Below are positions 17,788 through 25,790 of a DNA stretch of 64,000 nucleotides, in pieces. The stretch's first letter is position 1, and each line of letters opens with the position of its first letter. Both the position numbers and the translations under genes were made by a program. Origin of the DNA: a bacterium (GTDB lineage: Bacteria > Pseudomonadota > Alphaproteobacteria > Micavibrionales > UBA2020); contig JAQSDV010000002.1 of assembly GCA_029945425.1 (NCBI GenBank), forward strand, positions 124,001 to 188,000, given 5' to 3'. The notes under the pieces were generated by a model. The model did no database searches. It saw only the letters and a program-made list of their open reading frames with translations, and was not told where the DNA came from.

Positions 17788-18762
17788 TTACTTATGCTGC
17801 TTGAACAGCCAGCTCCAGACCGCATTGTTGTACAGATACGGGTTCGTGCAGTCATGCCCCATGCCGGGGATGGAGAGGAAGGCGATCTTGCGCCCGCCAT
17901 TCTGCTGGATGTAGAAGGCAAGGTTCTGGCTGAGGCCCGGATCGACTTCCTTGTCGCTGTCGCCTGCCATCACGAACATCGGCATGTTTTTCAGCTTGGG
18001 TGCCTCGCGCAGGGCCCAGCCGCCGCTGATCGGCACGCCGCCCGCAAAGATATGGGGGAATTTCGCCGCCGCGCCAAACACGCCGAAACCACCATCGCCG
18101 CAGCCGACCACATAAACGCGGTTGAGGTCGATCAGCGGGTTGTCCTGCACCAGATGCGGGATCAGCTTCACGATATCGGGCAGCGCCTGTTCCTTCTTCA
18201 GGTTGGCGACAAGTTTTTTGTCGTCCATCTTGGCGGGGAAGGCCCAGATGGGGCCATCGGGCAGCACCGGCACCGCGATAAATGCGGGGAAGTTTTTACG
18301 CGCCGCTTTCTGCGCAAGGAACTGCGCGGCAGGGGCCATGCCGTCTTCGTCATGCAAAATGATGACGAGCGGATATTGCTTGTCCTTCGGCTGGTAGGGG
18401 GCAGGCGGCTTGAAGAAATAGGTCAGCGTTTTTCCGGGGCGGCTTTCCGGCACGGCGAAAACCTTGCGCTGGAAAAATTCGGTCATCTCGTCCATCGGCT
18501 CGTCGGTGCGCGGCTCGTCGCGCTTGGCGACTTTCGGCGGCGGCACTGTGGGCATCGCGGCGGAGCCGTCACCGATATTGCCGACCGTGGGCGGCGGCGC
18601 TGCTGCGCCACCCGCTGTGGGCGGGGGCGCCGCGCCTTCGGGCGGCGGAATGATCAGGTCTTGCGCATACGATACGGCTGCGACCGAAATTAAACACATC
18701 ACGGCAATCGCGGCGGCAAGGCTGCGCGTACGGATCGCGGGAATAATGGCGTTCGAAAACAT
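17788..18762 (-). CDS. Exported alpha/beta-hydrolase-fold protein lacking the nucleophile serine
   Basis: This 324-residue protein has a signal peptide (ending about residue 34, VSYAQ), a Pro/Gly/Ala-rich linker (about 35-85) and an esterase (LpqC/PHB-depolymerase-like) fold. Family landmarks are PLVIILHDEDG, the strand RVYVVG leading into the nucleophile elbow, FPHIFAGGVPISGGW, MFVMAGDSDKEVDP (acid) and GMGHDC (histidine). The elbow, normally G-x-S-x-G-G, reads GCGDGGFG at 220-227, so Ser is Gly222 (codon GGC at 18099-18097). The acid and histidine remain. It is probably inactive as an ester hydrolase, or uses another chemistry. ATG 18762 follows GGGGC. Confidence 0.82.
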   Translation of the reverse strand: MFSNAIIPAIRTRSLAAAIAVMCLISVAAVSYAQDLIIPPPEGAAPPPTAGGAAAPPPTVGNIGDGSAAMPTVPPPKVAKRDEPRTDEPMDEMTEFFQRKVFAVPESRPGKTLTYFFKPPAPYQPKDKQYPLVIILHDEDGMAPAAQFLAQKAARKNFPAFIAVPVLPDGPIWAFPAKMDDKKLVANLKKEQALPDIVKLIPHLVQDNPLIDLNRVYVVGCGDGGFGVFGAAAKFPHIFAGGVPISGGWALREAPKLKNMPMFVMAGDSDKEVDPGLSQNLAFYIQQNGGRKIAFLSIPGMGHDCTNPYLYNNAVWSWLFKQHK

Positions 18763-18846
18763 GCTGCCCCAAATAAACCGGTATGGCTTTATTGTCGCCT
18801 GAATCCGGCGCAGGGGCAAGGGGGTGCGGGTAAGAGACTGAAAAGC

Positions 18847-19338
18847 TTAAGCCGCGCGGGAGGACAGGTCGCTGATCGCTTCATCGACCAGCTTGGCGCC
18901 GCGTTTGCCCATCGCGTCATGCAGCAGCACCTCGGCCGATTTCGCGGCAAGGTCAGCGGCCTGATGGCGCAGTTCTTCGACGGCGGCCAGTTCGGCGCGC
19001 TTGATGCGCTCCAGCAGCTGGGTTTCCTTGCGCTTCATGCTGTCGGAAAGCTTCTGCTCGGCTTCTTTTTGAATACGGGCGGATGTTTCGCGGGCGGCGT
19101 CGATGATCTTCTGGGAAGTCTGGATCGCGTCGCGGTGTTTCTTCTGGCTGTCGGCCAGCAATTCTTGCGCTTCGTTCTTCAGGCGCTCGGCTTCCTCGAG
19201 GTCCGCGCGGATTTTCGCGGTGCGGGCATCGAGCATTTCAAGAAGGGGCTTGCGGCCGAGCTTGAAGCCGACGATGGCGAAACCAACGGTGGCCAGCGCC
19301 ACCCAGAAGGCGGTGTCATGGAGAAGATGTTCGAACAT
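18847..19338 (-). CDS. atpF: F0F1 ATP synthase subunit b
   Basis: This 163-residue protein is the peripheral-stalk subunit b: one N-terminal membrane segment (FWVALATVGFAIVGFKLG) followed by a long charged helix (KPLLEMLDARTAKIRADLEEAERLK and on). It links F0 subunit a to the F1 head. Its ATG overlaps the stop of the b' gene by one base (TAATG). It ends the F0 operon. Confidence 0.93.
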   Translation of the reverse strand: MFEHLLHDTAFWVALATVGFAIVGFKLGRKPLLEMLDARTAKIRADLEEAERLKNEAQELLADSQKKHRDAIQTSQKIIDAARETSARIQKEAEQKLSDSMKRKETQLLERIKRAELAAVEELRHQAADLAAKSAEVLLHDAMGKRGAKLVDEAISDLSSRAA

Positions 19339-20069
19339 TATGCGGCCTCCTTCTTCATGATGTCGGCGACGACTTTCTTGGCGTCTGCCTTGCTGACCTG
19401 CACACCCGCAACCTTGCCGACCATTTCGGCAGAGATTTCGGCGGAAATGTCGGCGAGGGAGGCGAGGGCTTCTTCTTTCGCTTTCGCGATGCCCTGTTCG
19501 GCGGCGACGACGCGCTTGCGGGTCGCTTCGGTGAATTTCGCGGATTCAGCGGCAATCTTTTCGCTGATTTCCGTTTCTGCGTTGGTCATGGCTTCCTGCG
19601 CGGATTCATGCGCCTTCGCCAGCGCGGTTTCATAGGACGCCTTGGCCTTCAGGGCTTCGTCCTGCAGTTGTTCGGCGCGGGTGAGGTTGCCCTCGCGCTG
19701 CGCGCGGCGCTGGTCGATCACCGAGCCGACTTTCGGCAGCGCGACTTTCGACATCAGCACGTAAAGGATCGTGAAGGACACGAACAGCCAGAACACCTGG
19801 CTGACATAGGTTTCCGCCTTGAGCTGGGGGAAGCCGATATCCGACTTCACTTCAGCGCCGACTTCATGCTCTTCCGCGGGCATCGAGATCACTTTGTCGC
19901 CGGAGGGTGTGACCTCTTCGGAGACGGTGCGCTCGGCCATCGGGACGGCCGCCGCGCCTGCTGAGGTTTCTTCCGCCCGTGCCGATGTCGCAGCGGCGGC
20001 AGCAATAGCTGCGCCGAGCAAAAGGCCGACGGAGTTGAGGAAGATACGGTTCAGCAGGCGTGCGGACAT
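19338..20069 (-). CDS. F0F1 ATP synthase subunit b'
   Basis: This 243-residue protein is the second stalk subunit, b', as found in alphaproteobacteria and phototrophs. The membrane segment (VSQVFWLFVSFTILYVLMSKVALPKVG) starts at about residue 90, and the long stalk helix follows. Before it there is an unusual N-terminal region of about 85 residues that looks like a signal peptide (VGLLLGAAIAAAAATSARA) plus an acidic Pro/Val/Glu linker, making it longer than the usual 160-180 residues. It lies between atpE and atpF. Confidence 0.9.
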   Translation of the reverse strand: MSARLLNRIFLNSVGLLLGAAIAAAAATSARAEETSAGAAAVPMAERTVSEEVTPSGDKVISMPAEEHEVGAEVKSDIGFPQLKAETYVSQVFWLFVSFTILYVLMSKVALPKVGSVIDQRRAQREGNLTRAEQLQDEALKAKASYETALAKAHESAQEAMTNAETEISEKIAAESAKFTEATRKRVVAAEQGIAKAKEEALASLADISAEISAEMVGKVAGVQVSKADAKKVVADIMKKEAA

Positions 20070-20096
20070 CTGATTATCCTTGGTATTGGATTACCC

Positions 20097-20324
20097 TTAG
20101 AGGACGAAGAGCATCAGCAGGGCGACGACGAGCGCGAAGAGGGCGATAGCCTCGACGAGAGCGAAGTAGAACAGGCCGGTGCTTTTCACGACGTCAGCAA
20201 CGCTCGGGTTGCGGCCGATCGCGGTGATGATGCTGGAAAAGAGCATGCCGAGGCCGATGCCCACGCCGAGAAGCGGGAGGACTGCGATGCCTGCGCCGAT
20301 GAGTTTTGCTGCAGCTGGTTCCAT
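20097..20324 (-). CDS. atpE: F0F1 ATP synthase subunit c
   Basis: This 75-residue protein is the proton-carrying ring subunit. Two membrane helices are separated by the polar loop GRNPSV, and the proton-binding acid is in FALVEAIALFALVVALLM. A Gly-rich first helix (GAGIAVLPLLGVGIGLGMLF) fits ring packing. It lies 49 bases after atpB. Confidence 0.97.
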   Translation of the reverse strand: MEPAAAKLIGAGIAVLPLLGVGIGLGMLFSSIITAIGRNPSVADVVKSTGLFYFALVEAIALFALVVALLMLFVL

Positions 20325-20373
20325 TTTTTAGTATTCCTCTGTTTAGGGTTGGTTGTGGTTCAGTTTCTTGTTG

Positions 20374-21120
20374 TTAGTGCAGTTCAATCGCGTCCTTCAG
20401 GTAAATGCAGGTCAGGATCGCGAAAACATATGCCTGGATGAAGGCGATCATCAGTTCAAGGCCGATCAGGGCCATGTTGACGATCACGGGGATCACGCTC
20501 AGGAGACCGGTTGCCGTGCCGGCCGCAATCAGGCCGACGCTGAAACCCGCGAAAACCTTCAGCATGGTGTGGCCGGCGGTCATGTTCGCAAACAGACGCA
20601 CCGACAGGCTGAGAGGGCGGGAGAGGTAAGAGATAAGCTCAATCACCACGATCAGCGGCGCAATCGCCCATGGCAAACCCTTGGGCAGGAAGAGCGAGAA
20701 GAAGTGCAGCCCGTGGCGCGCGAAGCCCACGATGGTGGAGAGCAGGAACACCAGCAGCGCGAGCGCGCCCGTCACGATGATATGGCTGGTATAGGTGAAG
20801 GAGTAGGGGAGCATGCCGAGCAGGTTGCCCATCAACACGATCATGAACAGCGAGAACACGAGGGGGAAGTATTTCTTGCCTTCTTCGTGCAGCGTGTCGT
20901 TCACCATGCCGCCGATAAATTCATAGAGCATTTCGGAGAGGTTCTGCCAGCGGCCGGGGACGAGGGCGCGGCTGCGCATCGTGAGGGTCATCAGGGCAGT
21001 TGCGACAACAACGGCGACCAGCATCCATGCGGCGGATTGCGTGAACGAAATATCGTAGCCGCCCACATGCAGGGGGATGATCGGCTTGATGACAAACTGT
21101 TCAAGAGGACTATGCGCCAC
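20374..21120 (-). CDS. atpB: F0F1 ATP synthase subunit a
   Basis: This 248-residue polytopic protein is the proton-channel subunit a. The essential arginine lies in SLSVRLFANMTAGH, and other family motifs are NLLGMLPYSFTYTSHI and AYVFAILTCIYLKDAIELH at the end. The start is GTG 21120 (MAHSPLEQF), preceded by AAAGGAAC. It sits two bases after atpI. Confidence 0.96.
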   Translation of the reverse strand: MAHSPLEQFVIKPIIPLHVGGYDISFTQSAAWMLVAVVVATALMTLTMRSRALVPGRWQNLSEMLYEFIGGMVNDTLHEEGKKYFPLVFSLFMIVLMGNLLGMLPYSFTYTSHIIVTGALALLVFLLSTIVGFARHGLHFFSLFLPKGLPWAIAPLIVVIELISYLSRPLSLSVRLFANMTAGHTMLKVFAGFSVGLIAAGTATGLLSVIPVIVNMALIGLELMIAFIQAYVFAILTCIYLKDAIELH

Positions 21121-21122
21121 GT

Positions 21123-21479
21123 TTACTGTTCCTTTTCGCCCGTCTTCGTATCGTCTTTCGTGTCTTTCAGGTCACCCATGCCGACCTTGAACTCCTGCCC
21201 CGTCTGGGCGCGGTAGATGTTCAGGAAACCGGCTGCAAAACCTGCGAAAAACAGCAGGATCATGAACAGCGGCTTGGTATTCAGCCAGGTGTCGAGCCAG
21301 TACCCCAAAAAACCGCCCACCATCAGGGCTGCCACCAGTTCGGTTGCCGCGCGCATGGCCTTGCCCGTCGCGGCGTCCCCCGGTTGCGCCGGTTTCGGCG
21401 CGGTCGGATCAGGGTCTTGTCCCTGCTTCACGCGCGCTTCCTTGATTTTCCGGCTGAGTTCTTCGGGTGTGAGGCTCAC
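21123..21479 (-). CDS. atpI: ATP synthase assembly protein AtpI (AtpZ-like)
   Basis: This 118-residue protein has a charged N-terminal region with a Pro/Asp stretch and two membrane segments (AATELVAALMVGGFLGYWLDTWL and MILLFFAGFAAGFLNIYRA), the layout of AtpI/AtpZ, which helps assemble the c-ring and may carry Mg2+. I chose GTG 21479 (VSLTPEELSRKIKEARVKQ) because GGAG at 21488-21491 is 8 bases upstream; a longer frame to 21563 has no such site and would add a segment not typical of the family. It leads the F0 operon; the F1 genes are not in the window. Confidence 0.88.
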   Translation of the reverse strand: MSLTPEELSRKIKEARVKQGQDPDPTAPKPAQPGDAATGKAMRAATELVAALMVGGFLGYWLDTWLNTKPLFMILLFFAGFAAGFLNIYRAQTGQEFKVGMGDLKDTKDDTKTGEKEQ

Positions 21480-21487
21480 TAATACCG

Positions 21488-21491
21488 CTCC
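21488..21491 (-). promoter_or_regulatory. Shine-Dalgarno deciding the atpI GTG start
   Basis: GGAG on the minus strand lies 8 bases before GTG 21479. It supports the shorter atpI protein over the longer open frame that begins at 21563. Confidence 0.7.
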
Positions 21492-21694
21492 AATCAACCA
21501 TTCATCTCTCGAATGCACGCATTCTGCGAGGGCAAAATACGCAATAAGCAGTAAAAGAGTCAATAAGATATGGTGCAGGGATACGTCATTAAAGTTATGA
21601 AAATTGAAGACTTAAGGGCTTGGTGGGCAATGGGGTACACATTTGACATAATATAGAAAATAACCTATAATATTTAGAATTCAGGGGGCGTGGC

Positions 21695-22411
21695 ATGGCA
21701 CTGCAATACGACATCACCGGCAAGACGCCGCAGGAGCTGGGGCAGGAACTCGCCAACCATGTCGCCAAGGGCGAAGACGCAATTTTTATCGATTACGTGA
21801 AAATGCTGGTCGACGCGGGCGCAACGCTGGAGGAACGCGACGCCTGGGGCAACACACCGCTGCTGTCGGCCACGCTGCATGGCTATCCCGATGTTGCCGC
21901 GTTTCTGATCGACGCGGGCGCGGATTACAACGCCGCCAACAAACGCGGCGACACCGTCCTGCACATCACGCTCAGGAAACCGGGTTTCGAACAAAGCTAT
22001 GACGATTACCTGCCCATCGCCGATATCGTGCTGCAGAAACCAGACGCCAACGTGAACGCGCTGAATGACAAAAAGCAATCGCCGCTGTCTGTCGCGGCCA
22101 AGGAACATCTTTACGAATACACCCAGACTCTGGTGGACAAGGGCGCCAACCTCGACAATATCGACGCGGAAGGCAAGTCGCCGCTGCAACACGCGCAGGC
22201 AGGATCGAGCGGCGCGACAACCGCCCAAGTCATCGAAACGGCGCTCGCCGAACGTGATGTGCGCTGCAGGCTGGAAGCGCAGCAGCGCGCGGTCGATGAC
22301 CTCCGTCAGGAAGTTTCGGCGATCGTCGGCATCGTGGGCAAGGGCAGCGGCCAGCAACATGCCGCCCCCGCGACCGCGAGATTTAAGGCACGGAAAATCG
22401 AATCCATATAA
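21695..22411 (+). CDS. Ankyrin repeat protein
   Basis: This 238-residue protein has about four ankyrin repeats between residues 30 and 170, for example AWGNTPLLSATLHGYPDVAAFLIDAGAD and AEGKSPLQHAQAG. A shorter helical tail with coiled-coil potential follows (AERDVRCRLEAQQRAVDDLRQEVSAIV). There is no signal peptide, so it should be cytoplasmic unless secreted by a specialised route. It lies 11 bases before the histone-deacetylase-like gene, so the two may be co-expressed. It lacks the C-terminal module of the 33-37 kb ankyrin array. Confidence 0.88.
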   Translation: MALQYDITGKTPQELGQELANHVAKGEDAIFIDYVKMLVDAGATLEERDAWGNTPLLSATLHGYPDVAAFLIDAGADYNAANKRGDTVLHITLRKPGFEQSYDDYLPIADIVLQKPDANVNALNDKKQSPLSVAAKEHLYEYTQTLVDKGANLDNIDAEGKSPLQHAQAGSSGATTAQVIETALAERDVRCRLEAQQRAVDDLRQEVSAIVGIVGKGSGQQHAAPATARFKARKIESI

Positions 22412-22422
22412 GATAAGGCTTC

Positions 22423-23421
22423 ATGGCACAGCAGGCTTTCAACAGCGCCGGGCAAAAACCCGTTATTTACAGCCCATCGTATGATTTGACGGTGGAGGTG
22501 TCCGATGCCGTGCATCCGGTCGACATCCGCAAATCCAGCCATGTGTTCAACGAACTCGTTAAACGCGGGCTGATCGAGGCGGGGCAGGAGATGGTGCCGC
22601 AGCGGTTGAACGATAGCGACCTTGCCGCCGTCCATACGCCCGCGCATCTGGAACGCCTGCACAGTCCCGCGTCGCTGGCGAAGATATTCGAGGTGCCGGC
22701 CGTGGGCCGCATGGCGATGGCCGATATCGACGAAGAAATTCTGGACCCCATGCGCTATCAGGCGGGCGGGTCGGTGATGGCGGGCGAGGCTGCGCTTGAA
22801 CATGGCTGGTCGGTAAATTTGGGCGGCGGTTATCACCACGCATCCGCCGATCACGGCCACGGTTTCTGCGCGATTGCCGATGTGACGCTTGCGGTGCAAT
22901 CCTTGCGCGCGAAACATCCCGAGATTAAAAAAGTCATGATCATCGACCTCGACGCGCATCAGGGCGACGGCTATGCGCGCGATTTCAAGGATGACAAGAC
23001 TGTATTCATCGTCGATGTGTATGCCAAAAATTTGTTCCCCAAGGATGAAAACGCGCAAGACCGCATCGATGTGGGGCAGGGCATGGGCCTGTATGCGGGC
23101 GATGCTGAATACCTGCCCGTCGTCGAACGCGTATTGTCCGATGCCGACAAGGACTTCGCGCCGGATTTCATTTTCTACATCGCAGGCACCGACATCCTTG
23201 ATGGCGACCGTCTGGGCCGCGCATCGGTGTCGCGCGACGGCGTGCTGGAGCGCGATGAAATGGTCTTCAAATACGCGCTGGAAAAGCAAATCCCCATCGC
23301 CATGCTGTTCGGCGGCGGATACCAGCCCGAGAATGCCGGATTAATCGCTGATTCCATTGAGAATCTCGACCGTACTTACGGGCTTTTACGCCCTAAAGCC
23401 GGCCCGAAACCCGGCATATAA
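22423..23421 (+). CDS. Histone deacetylase family protein (class IV/HDAC11-like)
   Basis: This 332-residue protein has the arginase/deacetylase fold. Zinc- and catalysis-related motifs are present: GGGYHHASADHGHGFCAIAD (His-His pair), MIIDLDAHQGDG (Asp and His ligands) and YIAGTDILDGDRLG (Asp ligand). The N-terminus (VIYSPSYDLTVEV...HPVDIRKSSHVFNEL) resembles class IV deacetylases. Bacterial members act on acetylated small molecules or proteins; the substrate here is unknown. It follows an ankyrin gene closely and precedes an exported low-complexity protein gene. Confidence 0.92.
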   Translation: MAQQAFNSAGQKPVIYSPSYDLTVEVSDAVHPVDIRKSSHVFNELVKRGLIEAGQEMVPQRLNDSDLAAVHTPAHLERLHSPASLAKIFEVPAVGRMAMADIDEEILDPMRYQAGGSVMAGEAALEHGWSVNLGGGYHHASADHGHGFCAIADVTLAVQSLRAKHPEIKKVMIIDLDAHQGDGYARDFKDDKTVFIVDVYAKNLFPKDENAQDRIDVGQGMGLYAGDAEYLPVVERVLSDADKDFAPDFIFYIAGTDILDGDRLGRASVSRDGVLERDEMVFKYALEKQIPIAMLFGGGYQPENAGLIADSIENLDRTYGLLRPKAGPKPGI

Positions 23422-23491
23422 TAAGGAACGTATACACGCCTCCATCGTTGGAATAACGAGTTTCCAACAAAAAAATCGATGGAGGACTGTC

Positions 23492-24412
23492 ATGAAGAAC
23501 ATTCTGAAAGCATCAACGGCGCTGGTGGTATTGCTGGCGCTTTCCATGCCCGCAGCCGCGCAAAAAGCAGGCTCGCAGGCAGGCGCATCCGGCGCAGCAG
23601 CGGGTTCTGCCGCAGCCACGGGCACCGCTGCAGGCGGCGCCCAGGGCAGTCAGGCAGGCGCGACCTACGGACGCACGCCCGGCGGCGCAGTTGCCGCACC
23701 CGGCACAGTACAGCAAAGCGCAGCAGGCGCGAATGGCAACGGCATGTCCGGCGGGACGGCGGCCGCAATTGGCGCACCCAGCACGACGGGCGCGAGCAAT
23801 TTCGGTCCCACGCCCCTCAACAGCGGGGCAGGTTCCATCAACGCCGGTACGAGCAATCAGGCGGGCGGATCTGCAGGTGGCTCTATAGGCCCGACGGGCA
23901 CCAGCACGCTTGACAGCGTGAACACGCAAAGCTCTCTTGATGGCAACACCATTCCCGGTACTGTCGGCGCTGCGGGAACGACCTCTACGACCGGCAACCT
24001 CTCGACGACGCCCGCAACTGCAGGTGCCAGCACCTCCGGATCAATGAGCGGGACGGCAACGACCGCAACGCCGAACACCAGCGTGACAGGCAACCTGAAC
24101 ACCGGCGGCAATTCGCTGTTGGTGAACAACACCAGCTACATGCGCTTGCAGTCGGGCGTGGTGCTGGACAATAGCGGCCGCGCCATCACGGGCGCGCAGA
24201 TCCGCGGCGCCACGATCCTCGACAGCCAGGGCCGTTCCTTGAGCGCGTCGACTTACATTGATGCGCAAGGCCGTCTGGTCAGCACCAACGGCACCGTGTT
24301 GTCGACCGCCGTCTTTGCGGATTCGACGGGACGTATCGTGAATGCGAATGGCGAGTACATCAATGGCTCCGGCCAGCAGGTTGACCTGAACGGCAACGTG
24401 ATCGCCCAGTAA
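23492..24412 (+). CDS. Exported low-complexity Gly/Ala/Ser/Thr-rich protein
   Basis: This 306-residue protein has a signal peptide (MKNILKASTALVVLLALSMPAAAQ), about 180 residues of Gly/Ala/Ser/Thr-rich low-complexity sequence, and a C-terminal region of about 95 residues with repeats such as LDNSGRAITGAQIRGATILDSQGRSL and FADSTGRIVNANGEYINGSG. The repeats may form a beta-rich surface structure. I do not recognise a family. ATG 23492 is chosen because GGAGGA lies 7-11 bases upstream and the signal peptide begins there; the frame is open further upstream over the end of the previous gene. Surface exposure is inference. Confidence 0.8.
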   Translation: MKNILKASTALVVLLALSMPAAAQKAGSQAGASGAAAGSAAATGTAAGGAQGSQAGATYGRTPGGAVAAPGTVQQSAAGANGNGMSGGTAAAIGAPSTTGASNFGPTPLNSGAGSINAGTSNQAGGSAGGSIGPTGTSTLDSVNTQSSLDGNTIPGTVGAAGTTSTTGNLSTTPATAGASTSGSMSGTATTATPNTSVTGNLNTGGNSLLVNNTSYMRLQSGVVLDNSGRAITGAQIRGATILDSQGRSLSASTYIDAQGRLVSTNGTVLSTAVFADSTGRIVNANGEYINGSGQQVDLNGNVIAQ

Positions 24413-24484
24413 GCCACCGCAATAAAAAAACCGGCGCGAAGGGTTTCCCCTCCGCGCCGGTTTTTTTATTGCGGTGGCTTACTG
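24407..24484. terminator. Perfect 32-bp inverted repeat acting as shared bidirectional terminator
   Basis: Arms 24407-24438 and 24453-24484 are exact reverse complements of 32 bases, separated by a 14-base spacer. Each arm contains the final CAG codon, the TAA stop, a GCCACCGC segment, an A-run and CCGGCGCG. The inner GC-rich part with T-runs on both sides makes a terminator in both directions. Confidence 0.92.
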
Positions 24485-24766
24485 CGCGCTGTCGTCGCCG
24501 CCGCCGCGTTTGCCGCGTCTGCCGCCGCCTTCCTTACGCTCCGGCATGCATGCCTTGAGCGCGGTCACGTCGCTTGCCGCCGCCACACAGGCGCGGCGTT
24601 TCTGGCCTTCGGCGATGCGTTTGTCGATGTGTTCAAGGATCTTTGACTTGTGCTGCTCGAAATTCTGGCCGTCGCCCTTGCCGCCGCCCGCACCATCTTC
24701 CGCAATCGCGGCGGTGGAGGTCATCAGCGCTATCGCGGCTGCCGCGATCGTCATTTTATTAAGCAT
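24479..24766 (-). CDS. Small exported protein of unknown function
   Basis: This 95-residue protein has a signal peptide (MLNKMTIAAAAIALMTSTAAIAE), a helical middle with two cysteines (RRACVAAASDVTALKACMPERK) and a Gly/Arg/Asp-rich tail. I do not recognise it. ATG 24766 is chosen because AAAGGAAA lies just upstream; a longer frame to 24802 would put extra residues before the signal peptide. It is convergent with the exported low-complexity gene. Confidence 0.78.
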   Translation of the reverse strand: MLNKMTIAAAAIALMTSTAAIAEDGAGGGKGDGQNFEQHKSKILEHIDKRIAEGQKRRACVAAASDVTALKACMPERKEGGGRRGKRGGGDDSAQ

Positions 24767-25021
24767 GTTGTTTCCTTTCGTTGTTTGCGAGCTTCCACTC
24801 ATTATACGGGGGCTTGGTTAATATCCCTGCGCGGCTTTTATTTCCGGAATTTAACGAGTTGTTAAATTATAAGATGGTGGAAAATGGCGTGATGTTTTTA
24901 CAACCCCTCTGGTCACATGGCCTCGAATTGAGTATAAAAGTTTCTTAAAGCAAACTGATTTTGGAATAAAAACTGCGGCGAACTTAACGCTGCGGACTTC
25001 CTTCAGGCAACGGAGAGCACA
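24767..25021. other. AT-rich intergenic region before the first acetyltransferase-like gene
   Basis: This divergent gap holds AT-rich sequence (24830-24985) and no open frame worth calling. It must carry promoters for the leftward small exported protein and the rightward operon at 25022; I cannot assign clear -35/-10 boxes. Confidence 0.5.
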
Positions 25022-25777
25022 GTGACCGAAGCAAAACCGCCGAAATATTTTATTCGATTTTCACAAGAAACCGATTTCGACAAGATCGCCGAATTCTACG
25101 ACACCAATGCGCATGAAAGCGTGCTGAAGCGCGAGCGCGACCTGATCCGCACGATGGCGGATGAAGGCTCGATCGTGATCGTCGAGGACGAAAAGGGCAA
25201 GGTTGTCGCCGCCAGCATCACATGGCCGCACAAGGTCGTCGATGCGAATGGCGTCGAAACAACGAAGTGGCATGAACTGGGTACCACGCGCTGCATCCTC
25301 AACGGCTATCCCGGCCTGTTCGATGCCATGGTCGCAATCCAGAGCCTGAGATCATTTCTGGTCGAACCGCCCGAAAACGTGTTCCTCGCCCGCATGCTGA
25401 CGACGCCTGTGCAGGGGCTCGCCCGCAAGCTTGGCTGGCGCGACATGCAGGGCGACGTGCCGCAGGAATTGGTCGATGCGCGCCTGAAGACATTCTCCGG
25501 CGGCGACCCCGCGCTCGATAACTGGTTTGTCTTCGGGATGGAAGGCATGCCGACGACGGCGAAATGGCTCGACAACGCGCTGGATAACCCGATCCTCACG
25601 AACAAGAAAACGGGCGAGCAGATCGAGCTTGATTTCAGCAAGTCAACCTTCGTGACGATGTTCAAGGACGAGATCAAGAACCTCGCCGCGCGCGATTTTG
25701 GCGACGTGAACAAGCCCGATCAGGACCAGAACCTGCGCCAGCGCCGCGACAAATGGCTCAAGAAATTCTTCAGATAA
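25022..25777 (+). CDS. GNAT-like acetyltransferase-fold protein, paralogue 1
   Basis: This 251-residue protein starts with GTG, preceded by GGAG. Its N-terminal half resembles a GNAT fold: FIRFSQETDFDKIAEFYDTN (first strand and helix), GSIVIVEDEKGKVVAASIT (paired strands) and WHELGTTRCILNGYPGLFDAMV (central strand and helix). The usual Q/R-x-x-G-x-G/A acetyl-CoA loop is not obvious. The C-terminal end (NKKTGEQIELDFSKSTFV through FFR) is strongly shared with the next gene and, less so, with the gene at 30.9 kb. It begins a run of four rightward genes. The function is unknown. Confidence 0.8.
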   Translation: MTEAKPPKYFIRFSQETDFDKIAEFYDTNAHESVLKRERDLIRTMADEGSIVIVEDEKGKVVAASITWPHKVVDANGVETTKWHELGTTRCILNGYPGLFDAMVAIQSLRSFLVEPPENVFLARMLTTPVQGLARKLGWRDMQGDVPQELVDARLKTFSGGDPALDNWFVFGMEGMPTTAKWLDNALDNPILTNKKTGEQIELDFSKSTFVTMFKDEIKNLAARDFGDVNKPDQDQNLRQRRDKWLKKFFR

Positions 25778-25790
25778 TAAGGGGAAAGTT

